NCBI GenBank assembly: GCA_964628835.1
Contig: CAZVME010000013.1
Coordinates: 1-56,359 of the forward strand
Direction: 5' to 3'
Length of the DNA: 56,359 nt
Source of the DNA: JAAGZL01 sp964628835
GTDB lineage: Bacteria > Pseudomonadota > Gammaproteobacteria > Chromatiales > Chromatiaceae
The notes under the pieces are model-generated. The model was not told the origin of the DNA and searched no databases. It saw nothing but the letters and a program-made list of their open reading frames with translations. Below, piece by piece: positions 16,157 to 24,641 of the stretch (position 1 is its first letter; each line of letters opens with the position of its first letter). Both the position numbers and the translations under genes were made by a program.

Positions 16157-18013
16157 ATGGAACATATGGCCCCGGAGCAGTGGAGTGAAGATCTAATATC
16201 TGTGGATAACGCCGTGACTCTCTATGGACTGTTTCTACAACGCCTGAGCCGCTCTCCAGACCTGGTGGCCTATAAGAGCTATTCCCGTGAGTCATCCACC
16301 TGGGAAGATTACACCTGGCAGGAGATGGCCCGGCAGATTGCCCGTTGGCAGCGGGCGTTGGCTAAGGAGGGATTGGCGCCGGGTGATCGGGTGGCGTTAC
16401 AGCTGAGAAATTCCCCTGAGTGGGTGGTGTTTGATCAGGCCTGTCAGGCTATGGGTCTGGTGGTTGTGCCGCTGTATACGGATGATCGGCCTGAGAACAC
16501 CTCCTATATCCTGGCGGATGCAGATGTAAAGCTGCTGCTGGTACAGGATATGGGGCGTTGGAGCAAGCTTGCCCCGGAGCTGGATGAGAATAAGCTGCTG
16601 CAGCGGGTGCTGGTGTTGGCTCCGGGAATAGATACGGGGTCTCCACTGCAGGATGATGACCGGTTGGCTCTGGTGTCGGACTGGCTGCCAGAAACTGGCA
16701 GGAAGTTGTGTGACGCCGGGACAGATCCCCATGCCCTGGCATCGATAATCTATACCTCAGGGACCACTGGACGCCCCAAGGGGGTGATGCTGAGCCATTA
16801 CAATATTCTCTCTGTGGCTCATGGGGCACTAGTGTTGCTTGATTGCTATCGGGAGGATCTATTTCTCTCCTTCTTGCCGCTGTCCCATACCCTGGAGCGC
16901 ACCTGTGGTTATTATCTGCCGATCATGACCGGATCCACGGTTGCCTTTTCCAGATCTGTGGCGCAACTGGCAGAAGATCTGGTGATTCTGCAGCCCACAT
17001 TGATGATTGCGGTGCCTCGCATCTTCGAGCGGGTCTATGGGCGGATCAGGGAGCAGTTGCAAAAGGGTCCGGGGTCAGCCAGTAGGTTATTTGATCTTGC
17101 GGTACAGGTGGGTTGGGCGCGTTTTCTGCGGCAGCAAGGGCGGGCGGATTGGCACCTCTCCCAACTCCTGTGGCCGCTGTTGAACAAGTTAGTGGCAGCC
17201 AAGATAAAGGCAAAACTTGGCGGGCGTCTGCGTGTGGCAGTCAGTGGGGGAGCTCCTCTGTCGCCAGAGATCGCAGAGGTGTTTATCGGTCTGGGGATTC
17301 CCGTTTTGCAGGGTTATGGCCTGACTGAGACCAGTCCTAACATCAGTGTCAATCCACTGGAAGATAATCTGCCTGCCAGTGTGGGTGTTCCCCTGCGCAA
17401 TGTTGAGGTGTGTATTGGTGAGAATGATGAACTGCTGGTAAAAAGCCCGGGGGTGATGTTGGGCTATTGGAATAACCATGCTGCCACCGCCAGGATGATA
17501 GATGCCGATGGTTGGTTGCATACCGGTGATCAGGCGCGGATTGATGAGAATAATCACATCTACATAACCGGTCGGATCAAAGATATCCTGGTGTTATCCA
17601 ACGGAGAGAAGGTGCCGCCCTCAGATATGGAGCTGGCCATTACCCTGGACCCTATATTTGAGCAGGCCATGGTGATTGGGGAGGGGCGTCCCTACCTTAG
17701 CGCCCTGGTGGTTCTGAATGGGGATCTGTGGCCAGGGTTGACGCGGGAGTATGGTCTTGACCCCGTGGCGCCAGAGAGCCTGCGGGACTCTAGATTAAAC
17801 AGTCTGCTATTGGGGCGTATCAAAGATGCCCTGAAGGACTTTCCCGGCTATGCCAAGATCCGCCGGGTCTCGGTGCGCCTTGAGCCCTGGACCATAGAGA
17901 ACGGGTTGCTAACGCCAACCCTGAAGACAAAACGGGCTATGGTCCTTGCGCATAACCAAGATGCCATCGACCTGATGTATGGTTCCGGGCCGACCGCATC
18001 CAGTCGTCGCTGA
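16157..18013 (+). CDS. Long-chain acyl-CoA synthetase (AMP-forming)
   Basis: Activates fatty acids to acyl-CoA through an acyl-adenylate. The 618 residues carry the AMP-binding loop IIYTSGTTGRPKGVMLSH (about residue 195), the linker GYGLTETSPNISVN, the motif WLHTGDQARIDENNHIYITGR, and the catalytic-loop Lys region close to the C terminus (LTPTLKTKRAMV). This matches the FadD15/long-chain branch, not acetyl-CoA synthetase. It is divergent from thiS. Native tRNA-Gly lay directly downstream before the element inserted. Confidence 0.92.
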   Translation: MEHMAPEQWSEDLISVDNAVTLYGLFLQRLSRSPDLVAYKSYSRESSTWEDYTWQEMARQIARWQRALAKEGLAPGDRVALQLRNSPEWVVFDQACQAMGLVVVPLYTDDRPENTSYILADADVKLLLVQDMGRWSKLAPELDENKLLQRVLVLAPGIDTGSPLQDDDRLALVSDWLPETGRKLCDAGTDPHALASIIYTSGTTGRPKGVMLSHYNILSVAHGALVLLDCYREDLFLSFLPLSHTLERTCGYYLPIMTGSTVAFSRSVAQLAEDLVILQPTLMIAVPRIFERVYGRIREQLQKGPGSASRLFDLAVQVGWARFLRQQGRADWHLSQLLWPLLNKLVAAKIKAKLGGRLRVAVSGGAPLSPEIAEVFIGLGIPVLQGYGLTETSPNISVNPLEDNLPASVGVPLRNVEVCIGENDELLVKSPGVMLGYWNNHAATARMIDADGWLHTGDQARIDENNHIYITGRIKDILVLSNGEKVPPSDMELAITLDPIFEQAMVIGEGRPYLSALVVLNGDLWPGLTREYGLDPVAPESLRDSRLNSLLLGRIKDALKDFPGYAKIRRVSVRLEPWTIENGLLTPTLKTKRAMVLAHNQDAIDLMYGSGPTASSRR

Positions 18014-18026
18014 TAGCACAACCAGC

Positions 18027-18056
18027 TTGCGCCAGACCCGGTATGGGGCATAGAAT
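18027..18056 (+). promoter_or_regulatory. Probable native tRNA-Gly promoter, now at the left junction
   Basis: TTGCGC (18027-18032), an 18-bp spacer and TAGAAT (18051-18056) lie just before the truncated tRNA copy at 18070. The start point would fall near 18063. This is chromosomal sequence left in place when the element split the tRNA gene, so it now reads toward the integrase gene. Confidence 0.5.
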
Positions 18057-18069
18057 CGGGTGGCCTTGC

Positions 18070-18114
18070 GCGGGTATCGTATATCGGTATTACCCTAGCT
18101 TCCCAAGCTAGTGA
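18070..18114 (+). repeat. Left attachment repeat: first 45 nt of tRNA-Gly(CCC)
   Basis: A 45-bp exact copy of tRNA-Gly(CCC) nucleotides 1-45, identical to 29544-29588. It covers the 5' acceptor strand, the D arm, the anticodon arm and three more bases, then sequence identity stops. The T arm and 3' acceptor strand are absent, so it cannot make a tRNA. The repeat marks the left boundary of the integrated element; the integrase begins 107 bp inside. Confidence 0.93.
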
Positions 18115-18220
18115 TTCGTTTTTGATGCCTGTTACTTGCTGATTTGTAACGTATTTTTCAATCTGCTTTATCCATCTTTTAATTACTTACTGTGCCACTA
18201 CTGTGGCAGGAGTGTTGAAG

Positions 18221-19189
18221 ATGGCAACGATTAGAAAGCGTAATGGTCGGTGGAATGTTCAGGTCAGGAAGAAAGGTGCAAAGCCTATCTCTCTGACATT
18301 TGACTTAAAAATAGATGCGATAGCCTGGGCAAAAAAGCAGGAGGCTTTAATTGACCAAGGCAAGTGGAAAGACAGGGTAGATGCTGAACAACCCCTGGTT
18401 GTATTGCTGGATCGTTACCTCACTACTATATCCCCCTCTAAAGCCTGCCATGAAGCTGATAGGAGCTTCTCTAAGCGTATTAAATCAATGCTAGGGCCTA
18501 TCCCCTTAATGGCTGTTGATAGTCGTCATTTGTCGGGTTTTAGGGATGATTTGCTATCTGAAGGGTTATCAGGCCAAACAGTTAAGCATCACCTAGGCTT
18601 GATCTCCCGAGTCTTTAGCGCCTGCATTAAGGAGTGGCACATATATGATTACAATCCTGTACTCCTGGTCAGGCAACCAAAAGTTAGTCCCGGCAGGGAT
18701 CGTGTTATATCCCCCTCTGAATTCGATTTGATAAAGGGACACTTGAACTCAGTCATGATAGATGTGATAACCATAGCTTATGAAACAGCAATGAGGCAGG
18801 GTGAGATTGTTCGTATACAGAGGCAAGATGTTGACTTTGGGGAGTCTACACTACATATACCCATTACCAAGAATAGAAAGCCAAGAACAATACCCTTGTC
18901 TGAATCTGCAATTAGGAGCGTCAGAAGGTTAATTCTCACTGGTATACCTTCAGCTCAAATGATCAAATACTACTTTAGATCAGCAGTGCAAAAGAGTGAG
19001 ATGCCTCATGCTGTATTTCATGATTTGAGGCATACGGCGATCACTAAATTCTTTGAAATGGGTTTGAACGTTATGGAGGTGAGTGCCATCTCGGGACACA
19101 CTGATCTTAAGATGCTTAAGAGGTATACGCATCTTTCACCAGGATATTTGGTTAAGAAAATTAGGGGTCAAGGGCCGCCACTTAGCTAA
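18221..19189 (+). CDS. Tyrosine recombinase / integrase of the tRNA-Gly element
   Basis: Site-specific recombinase that most likely integrates this element at tRNA-Gly. The catalytic set is complete: Arg in ETAMRQGEIVRI, Lys in the beta-hairpin (ITKNRKPRTIPL), HDLRHTA, GHTD and the nucleophile Tyr in KRYTHL. The N terminus has a short DNA-binding region (MATIRKRNGRWNVQVRKKG) as in phage-type integrases. I choose ATG 18221, with AGGAG 8 bases upstream, over the GTG at 18203; this gives 322 residues. It lies just inside the left att repeat and points into the element. Confidence 0.95.
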   Translation: MATIRKRNGRWNVQVRKKGAKPISLTFDLKIDAIAWAKKQEALIDQGKWKDRVDAEQPLVVLLDRYLTTISPSKACHEADRSFSKRIKSMLGPIPLMAVDSRHLSGFRDDLLSEGLSGQTVKHHLGLISRVFSACIKEWHIYDYNPVLLVRQPKVSPGRDRVISPSEFDLIKGHLNSVMIDVITIAYETAMRQGEIVRIQRQDVDFGESTLHIPITKNRKPRTIPLSESAIRSVRRLILTGIPSAQMIKYYFRSAVQKSEMPHAVFHDLRHTAITKFFEMGLNVMEVSAISGHTDLKMLKRYTHLSPGYLVKKIRGQGPPLS

Positions 19190-19520
19190 TATGCTAAAGT
19201 AATTGGTGTATTTAGAAAGAAAGACGATTTGTTAAATCACCTTCTGATCCAGGGTAGATCAGGCTCTAGTTTGCTGAAAACCTCTCGCCTAGACAAATAA
19301 GATAGCAGTTGTAGCCTTTTGAGCTAGTAGGGTGCTTATTTATACATCTAGGTTGAATGGTCTTCATATGCGGTGTGCCAACTGTGCCAAAAGAGAGGGG
19401 GTTTGACGGTATGCTTCTTTTCGCGAAGAGTAGCTATAGTTTTATTTGTCGTAATCACCTCTTTCTAAAAGCCACCTGGTTTTCCGCAGTTAGCGTACAA
19501 TAAGAAACCTAAATGTATAT
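19190..19520. other. Intergenic gap inside the element
   Basis: 331 bp without a supported gene, between the 3' ends of the integrase and the convergent secreted-protein gene. It contains a double TGTGCC motif near 19374-19388 and a small palindrome around TTTTCGCGAAGAG (19410-19425). No terminator with a T run is clear. Confidence 0.4.
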
Positions 19521-20288
19521 CTATTTGAGCTTTAATGTCCTTCCATCTGGAAGCCGCGCCTTGTCTTCAGAACCTTTTACACCTGTATTATAGAACTCTG
19601 TACCATCTGTGCTGCGAACTTTTGTTGGACTGCCTTTGAACGTTGTAACTTTGTAGTTCTTGCCAGTTGTTGGATCAAAGGCGTTTTTTGTTTTGGAAGG
19701 CGATTTAGCATGTGCTTGTACTGGAGATGCGGATCTTTTGTAGGAAGTAGTAGCTTTTCCCGTCTGTATATCATTAATTATTCTATGCCCACTTGGTTGT
19801 GAGATTGCATTGCGTCTCATATCTTTCTCAATTTCCCTAACATGCCGTTGTTTTTGTTTTTTAGATGGTGACCCAGATGCCAAAATTCTTGATATAGCAC
19901 CGTGTCCTCTACGTTTTGATACTGCTCCTAGCCTCATTTTCCGCTCAATTTCTCGTATCTGTCTAGCTTTTTGCTTTTCAGATCTAATAGCCGCAGCAGT
20001 AGAATTGCTCTGTTGTTTTTGTTGAGTTGATCCCATATCTCCTTGTTGTTGCCGGGCAAATTTATTTTGCTGTATTCGGTTCAATTCATTCACTTCACCT
20101 GGTCTTAACGCTGAAATTGGAGCTTGTGCTGGGGGTACGTAAATGTTTTTTCGACTAGTATTTTCCGGACACCTAGTTTGTGTAAATGTAGTATGGCCAT
20201 TTTTGGCTTTGCACATACGCATCTTTCCAGCAAGAACAGAGCTGGAAAACACAAACAAAGCAATTAAGCAAAGTTGAAATAATTTCAC
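19521..20288 (-). CDS. Secreted DUF4124-like protein with internal repeats
   Basis: Unknown function. It uses a GTG start with GGAATGGAAC upstream and opens with a signal peptide (LCLIALFVFSSSVLAG). Next comes a small Cys-containing segment (MCKAKNGHTTFTQTRCPE) resembling DUF4124. The middle is Gln/Ser/Lys-rich and repeats a unit of about 43 residues twice (IREIERKMRLGAVSKRRGHG, then VREIEKDMRRNAISQPSGHR). The C terminus ends in a basic beta-rich tail (DGTEFYNTGVKGSEDKARL). It is 255 residues, in the AT-rich element, convergent with int, and 60 bp from the PEP-CTERM gene on the same strand. Confidence 0.65.
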   Translation of the reverse strand: MKLFQLCLIALFVFSSSVLAGKMRMCKAKNGHTTFTQTRCPENTSRKNIYVPPAQAPISALRPGEVNELNRIQQNKFARQQQGDMGSTQQKQQSNSTAAAIRSEKQKARQIREIERKMRLGAVSKRRGHGAISRILASGSPSKKQKQRHVREIEKDMRRNAISQPSGHRIINDIQTGKATTSYKRSASPVQAHAKSPSKTKNAFDPTTGKNYKVTTFKGSPTKVRSTDGTEFYNTGVKGSEDKARLPDGRTLKLK

Positions 20289-20348
20289 GTTCCATTCCTT
20301 TCAATTAAATATAAGACTAGGGGTTGCTATAAGTCCCTTTTGAGCCGA

Positions 20349-20987
20349 TCAAACCTTACGTTTAGCGAAACCTATAAGTCCTAATAGGCCAGAGCCGAAG
20401 AGAAAAATTGTGGCTGGAACTGGAACGGTAGTCACGTCGCGCACCAAAAAGTGACCTTCGATATTTGGTATCTCACTTGAGAACCGTGGTCCAGTATTAT
20501 CCATAGCCGCAGCTGGATATCCAAACCAATTGCTGATTTCCTGAGCAACTAGGGTTCCAAGCAGGTCAAAACCACCAGCGTTACCTACGACATCTGATGT
20601 AATTCCTCCGATGTACAGATCGCCGTTCTCATAAATGTTTGTATAGTTAAAGAAACTGACGGCCTCCGTTGGGTATACGGCATATTCTTGTTTCACACCC
20701 GGTTCTAGAGATGACCAGTCCCAGCCAAACAGGGACATAGTGAGTGCTCCTACTTCCTGTCGTGAGGCATGTCCATATCCTGCGTATAGACCACCAACTA
20801 CTAGCTGTGAAGAAACATAATCGTAACTTAGTCCTACAGTTTGGTTGATATGTAACCATTCTGATCGACTTCCAGCATCATTTGTGAAAATTGATGTTGT
20901 TGTCCCGTATGTAAATGATGCTGAATGGGCTGCTGTAGTGAAAGCAGCCACGAGGATGAATGTGGTGATCGAGTATTTACTAAACAT
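20349..20987 (-). CDS. PEP-CTERM sorting-signal protein
   Basis: A 212-residue exported protein starting at ATG 20987 (GGGATG-type ribosome site upstream; the longer frame to 21065 lacks one). Residues 1-22 are a signal peptide (ITTFILVAAFTTAAHSA). The C terminus has the exosortase tripartite signal: VPVPATIFLFGSGLLGLIG followed by AKRKV. The mature part (about residues 23-185) is acidic and aromatic and resembles no family I can name. In other bacteria such proteins are processed by EpsH/exosortase and go to the cell surface. No exosortase lies in the window. Confidence 0.8.
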   Translation of the reverse strand: MFSKYSITTFILVAAFTTAAHSASFTYGTTTSIFTNDAGSRSEWLHINQTVGLSYDYVSSQLVVGGLYAGYGHASRQEVGALTMSLFGWDWSSLEPGVKQEYAVYPTEAVSFFNYTNIYENGDLYIGGITSDVVGNAGGFDLLGTLVAQEISNWFGYPAAAMDNTGPRFSSEIPNIEGHFLVRDVTTVPVPATIFLFGSGLLGLIGFAKRKV

Positions 20988-21146
20988 TTTAACATCCCTG
21001 GTTAGGTGAAGAGTCCAATAGGCACTGAAGAAATAGTGACCCCATATACCTCCTATCATATACATTGAACTATTTCAACTATTTGTTGCCTTATATGAGG
21101 TGGACGCTGCCATCTCTTGAATTAATTGGCGTTTGTCTACTTTAAG

Positions 21147-21172
21147 CTGCCCCAACAGGCAGTTTATTTTTT
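21147..21172 (+). terminator. Short hairpin with T-rich tail before the primase gene
   Basis: A 5-bp stem CTGCC/GGCAG with a 6-nt loop followed by TTTATTTTTT, about 60 bp before the primase-helicase start on the same strand. It may attenuate read-through into that gene. The stem is short, so this is uncertain. Confidence 0.4.
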
Positions 21173-21232
21173 GCCTGTAACTTAACAAGGTAACAGGTGT
21201 TTACTAACTAACAATAGGTGGAAAAAATATTA

Positions 21233-23965
21233 ATGAATGATGTGATTAAAATAACAACTTTTAAAAATGTGAGTAGTGCCCCTATAGGGCATATGCCTCT
21301 ATACCCTCTGGGTGAGGCCCTAGTTCCTGACAAAGAGCTACGCCAAGTGTGTCATGTTTCTCGCAAGCTAAAAGAGCAGAGGACAGAGGCCTACACACTT
21401 TGTACATTTAAAACGCAAGAAAAAGCTACAAAAGATAATATTGATAGTATCTCTGGTCTTTCCCTGGATTTTGATGAGGGCCATTCCAGTTTTGAGCTGG
21501 TGGAAGAAGTTCTGTCAAATTTCGACATCGAATTTCTTATTCACACCACAGCGAATTATCGTGCTGAGGAGCCTAGATTGCGGGTGATAATTCCGTATGC
21601 GGAGCCACTATGCGGCAAAGCTGGAATTCAGCTTCATAAGCAAGCTTGGTTCTATTTCAATAACTTGGTTGGCCCTATTGATCCAGCAGGAAAGAATCCA
21701 GTGCAAAAATGGTTGTTCCCCAAATATGGCTTGGAGGGAGAAGAGTTTCTCTGGAGTGAATCGAACGGAGGTCATCGCTTTGATCCATCCTCCGATCTTG
21801 AGCCCGAATCAGCAGAGGATAATGCTGTCCATCAGGTAACAAGCTTTATGCCTATGATGCGGGGAGAGGCGGATGAGCACGAGTCAGAAGCATGGGAGGC
21901 ACTTGAGCAACAAGATGTTTCCATTGAGTTAAGTGGATTGTTGGCTCGTATTGATCCTGATTTGCCACATGATTATTGGTACAAAGTGCTTTTTGCATCC
22001 CTTAATCACTATGGTCTTGAAGGTGATGTGATCAACACGTTACTTGAATGGAGCGCTTCAGGGGTGAAATTTGATGAAGGTGCATTTTGGAAGAAGATAG
22101 ATAGTCACAATCCGGACAACAAGCTACTAACAATTGGCACTCTTTATTACCTATCTTCCCAGTTCCCATATATGAGTTCAGAGGTTGTTGCATGTGGCTT
22201 GCCTGACGCCGATGACCATCGTGGTTTGACTGATAATGTGTTCAATCATGCGGAACGCTTATTAAGATCGTATAACAATGATCCAGCAGAGGACCACTTG
22301 CAGGATCTGAAGTTACTTTCAGAGGGATTGGCAAGAGGCGTATTATCACAAGATAAATTCAGATTGGCATTTCCATTGTTCACTGGGTTTGGAAAGACAA
22401 CTGCAATAAAAGCACTCATCTTGGCGCTGCAGAAAACCGACAGATCTATTGTGATAGCAACAGAACGTATAGCCCAACAGAAAGAACTCTTTGATGATTT
22501 AGTGAAGTTAGGAGTTGATAAGGGGAAGATTGGTATTTATCATAATTCAGAATACAAGTACGAAGATATCCCATCTATCCCCGAAAGTATGATTGACTCA
22601 ACTCAATTCTTACTGATTACCCACAGCAGAGTCAAAGGCAAGCGTTTTGACCTAAACACTTACAATGTATTTGTGGGTGAAAAACGTGACTTAGTTATCT
22701 GGGATGAATCATTGTTGACTACAAATGGTGATGCTATTGCTGTTGAGAATCTGATCGGTGAAATTGAAAGGTGGCTTGGAATTTACTATTGGAATAAAGG
22801 TGGTGGAACACTAAAATCTCCAGAGCTACTTGAGCAAACACAATCATTTTTAAATGGCGTGAAAGAGCTGCTGCATCAACAGCGAGAAATCGGTGAAGAG
22901 GTATTTTCACTTCCTGCTCCATTCTTGGGTGATGATGAGGCGAAGAAAGCAATCAATGCCATCTCCCCTGAAAGCAGCTATCTTCATATGCTAATGCAGT
23001 GGGCATGTGAGACGAATGCTCAGGTGAGGATGACCAGTACACTGAATAAACCAACAGTACTGCAGTTTTTTACTACCGTGCCTGATGAGCTTGACCAAAT
23101 CATAGTGCTTGATGCTAGTGCTCAGATAAAAAAGCTGATGCAGCTTGATAATTCAATCAAGGTGGTAAAGACAGAGTCGAAGAAAAATCACTCCAATGTA
23201 TGCATTCATTGGGGAAATGTTCTATCCAGCAAAAGTAAAGTGACAGGTAAAATGAAGAAGCGATATCACAAGGAGGTGTGCCACATCATTGAACATTGCA
23301 TCCCGGAAGGTGAAAAGATCTTAATCATTGGGTTTAAGGGAGAGAAGGATGACCTATTCAAGAGCTTACCACCCTATCTCCATGACAGAATCACCTGGCT
23401 CCATTGGGGTAACCATAAAGCTATCAATACATACTCCCATATCAAATATGTGATAACTATGGGAGTGCTTTATAGGGACCAGAGTGACCTAGTAGCTCAG
23501 ATAGTTGCTCAATCTAGGAACGAACATTTTGCTGTAAATAATTGGATGGTGAATGACATACAGCACAGTGAACAAGCAGATATGCTATATCAGGGATTTA
23601 GTCGAGGAAACTGCAGGCAAGTATCAAATGGTCTTGCTGGTGATATGGATATATACCTGCTACACCCTATGAAGGATTATGGGGCCATTGAACTGTTGAA
23701 GGAGGTTATGCCAGAAGTACAGATAGTTCCATACACCCCAGTGTATCTGGAAGAGTATTCAACAAGTTCTAGGCCATTGGCAGATAAGATAATAGAACAC
23801 CTGGATTCAACAGGGGGTGGTCGAATTCCTACTACAAAAGTTGTAAGTGCATTAGGCATAAATCCGAATGATAGAATTTGGAGGCAAGCTAAAGAGTATA
23901 TTGTAGCTAATGATTGTAATTGGGATGTGCAAGGTAGGAGTTTTGTTAACGTACAGCTCGGTTAA
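21233..23965 (+). CDS. Primase-helicase (AEP-type primase, PriCT-2-like domain, SF1/SF2-type ATPase)
   Basis: Probable replication protein of the element. I start at ATG 21233 (AGGTGG upstream); 910 residues. The N-terminal domain has archaeo-eukaryotic-primase features: LSLDFD with D79 and D81, a following LIHTTAN with H104, and PRLRVIIP with R115/R117. A PriCT-2-like segment follows at about 225-310 (LPHDYWYKVLFASLNHYG). The C-terminal half is an NTPase: Walker A TGFGKTT at about 385, IATERIAQQKEL, and Walker B LVIWDES at about 487. The end (SALGINPNDRIWRQAKEYI) may be a small winged-helix. Domain calls are by eye and their limits are rough. Confidence 0.72.
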   Translation: MNDVIKITTFKNVSSAPIGHMPLYPLGEALVPDKELRQVCHVSRKLKEQRTEAYTLCTFKTQEKATKDNIDSISGLSLDFDEGHSSFELVEEVLSNFDIEFLIHTTANYRAEEPRLRVIIPYAEPLCGKAGIQLHKQAWFYFNNLVGPIDPAGKNPVQKWLFPKYGLEGEEFLWSESNGGHRFDPSSDLEPESAEDNAVHQVTSFMPMMRGEADEHESEAWEALEQQDVSIELSGLLARIDPDLPHDYWYKVLFASLNHYGLEGDVINTLLEWSASGVKFDEGAFWKKIDSHNPDNKLLTIGTLYYLSSQFPYMSSEVVACGLPDADDHRGLTDNVFNHAERLLRSYNNDPAEDHLQDLKLLSEGLARGVLSQDKFRLAFPLFTGFGKTTAIKALILALQKTDRSIVIATERIAQQKELFDDLVKLGVDKGKIGIYHNSEYKYEDIPSIPESMIDSTQFLLITHSRVKGKRFDLNTYNVFVGEKRDLVIWDESLLTTNGDAIAVENLIGEIERWLGIYYWNKGGGTLKSPELLEQTQSFLNGVKELLHQQREIGEEVFSLPAPFLGDDEAKKAINAISPESSYLHMLMQWACETNAQVRMTSTLNKPTVLQFFTTVPDELDQIIVLDASAQIKKLMQLDNSIKVVKTESKKNHSNVCIHWGNVLSSKSKVTGKMKKRYHKEVCHIIEHCIPEGEKILIIGFKGEKDDLFKSLPPYLHDRITWLHWGNHKAINTYSHIKYVITMGVLYRDQSDLVAQIVAQSRNEHFAVNNWMVNDIQHSEQADMLYQGFSRGNCRQVSNGLAGDMDIYLLHPMKDYGAIELLKEVMPEVQIVPYTPVYLEEYSTSSRPLADKIIEHLDSTGGGRIPTTKVVSALGINPNDRIWRQAKEYIVANDCNWDVQGRSFVNVQLG

Positions 23966-24641
23966 TAATGGCTCTTGTGTACAGTTCTTCTTATAGGGCA
24001 TGTACAGTAGATGTTGTGTCAGTGTAACTATTAACTATGCCTCTCCTTATTAATTGTGATGGTGGGACTTCAGGGGGAGAGGTGAGTTATTGGTAACGCA
24101 GTTGTACAGCACCTCAGCAGCAGTCTACACAAACCCCACAGTATTCACTTTGCTCCAGAGAAAATGTAGTATCCTGATCTATCTACTAGTACATTGTAAG
24201 CAAAGTGATAATCCAAAAGTTGTTTATCAGGATCGGTAAGGCCTGCATGAACTTGACGTATCTTACATCTTGCCTCAAATTTCATCCGTGAAACCCTTAA
24301 GCAGACATTTTTGTGATTTTGTGAAATGACCCCGTAGTGCCAAAAGCGGAAGCTCGTCACTTATAGTTATTAGTCGCCTACGCGACCAACGCCGACATCA
24401 TTAGTCGAGTTTCATTTAAATGTCCGAGTCTGGCCGTTGATCATCATGCCCATGTTTGATTGCGCGGCGTTTCTGAAGAGTTTCTCTAACAAGAGGAGCT
24501 GACTCGGCAGCTAAGGGTAAGGCCAGCAAAAATGAGAAGACCAGTGAAATAGAGAGTCCAGATTAAATTCCATCTGACCCAATTTATCCGAATTCTTATG
24601 ATTTCATTATTCTAACTCAGAACACTATGTAGTTTGTAATT
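23966..24641. other. Gene-poor AT-rich stretch with a possible 71-codon frame
   Basis: 676 bp between the convergent primase and TPR/PIN genes. A minus-strand frame from GTG 24360 to 24145 encodes 71 residues (containing CLRVSRMKFEARCKIRQVHA) of no recognised family; it could be a gene remnant. A 9-bp inverted repeat CACTTTGCT/AGCAAAGTG lies inside it, near 24147 and 24199. A second minus-strand stretch near 24420-24540 reads like a broken signal peptide (FLLALPLAAESAP) without a start codon. Nothing here is firm. Confidence 0.3.

Noticed and set aside
20988..21065. Longer N terminus of the PEP-CTERM protein
   Set aside because: The signal peptide begins at the ATG at 20987, which has a ribosome site; the extra 26 residues would hide it.
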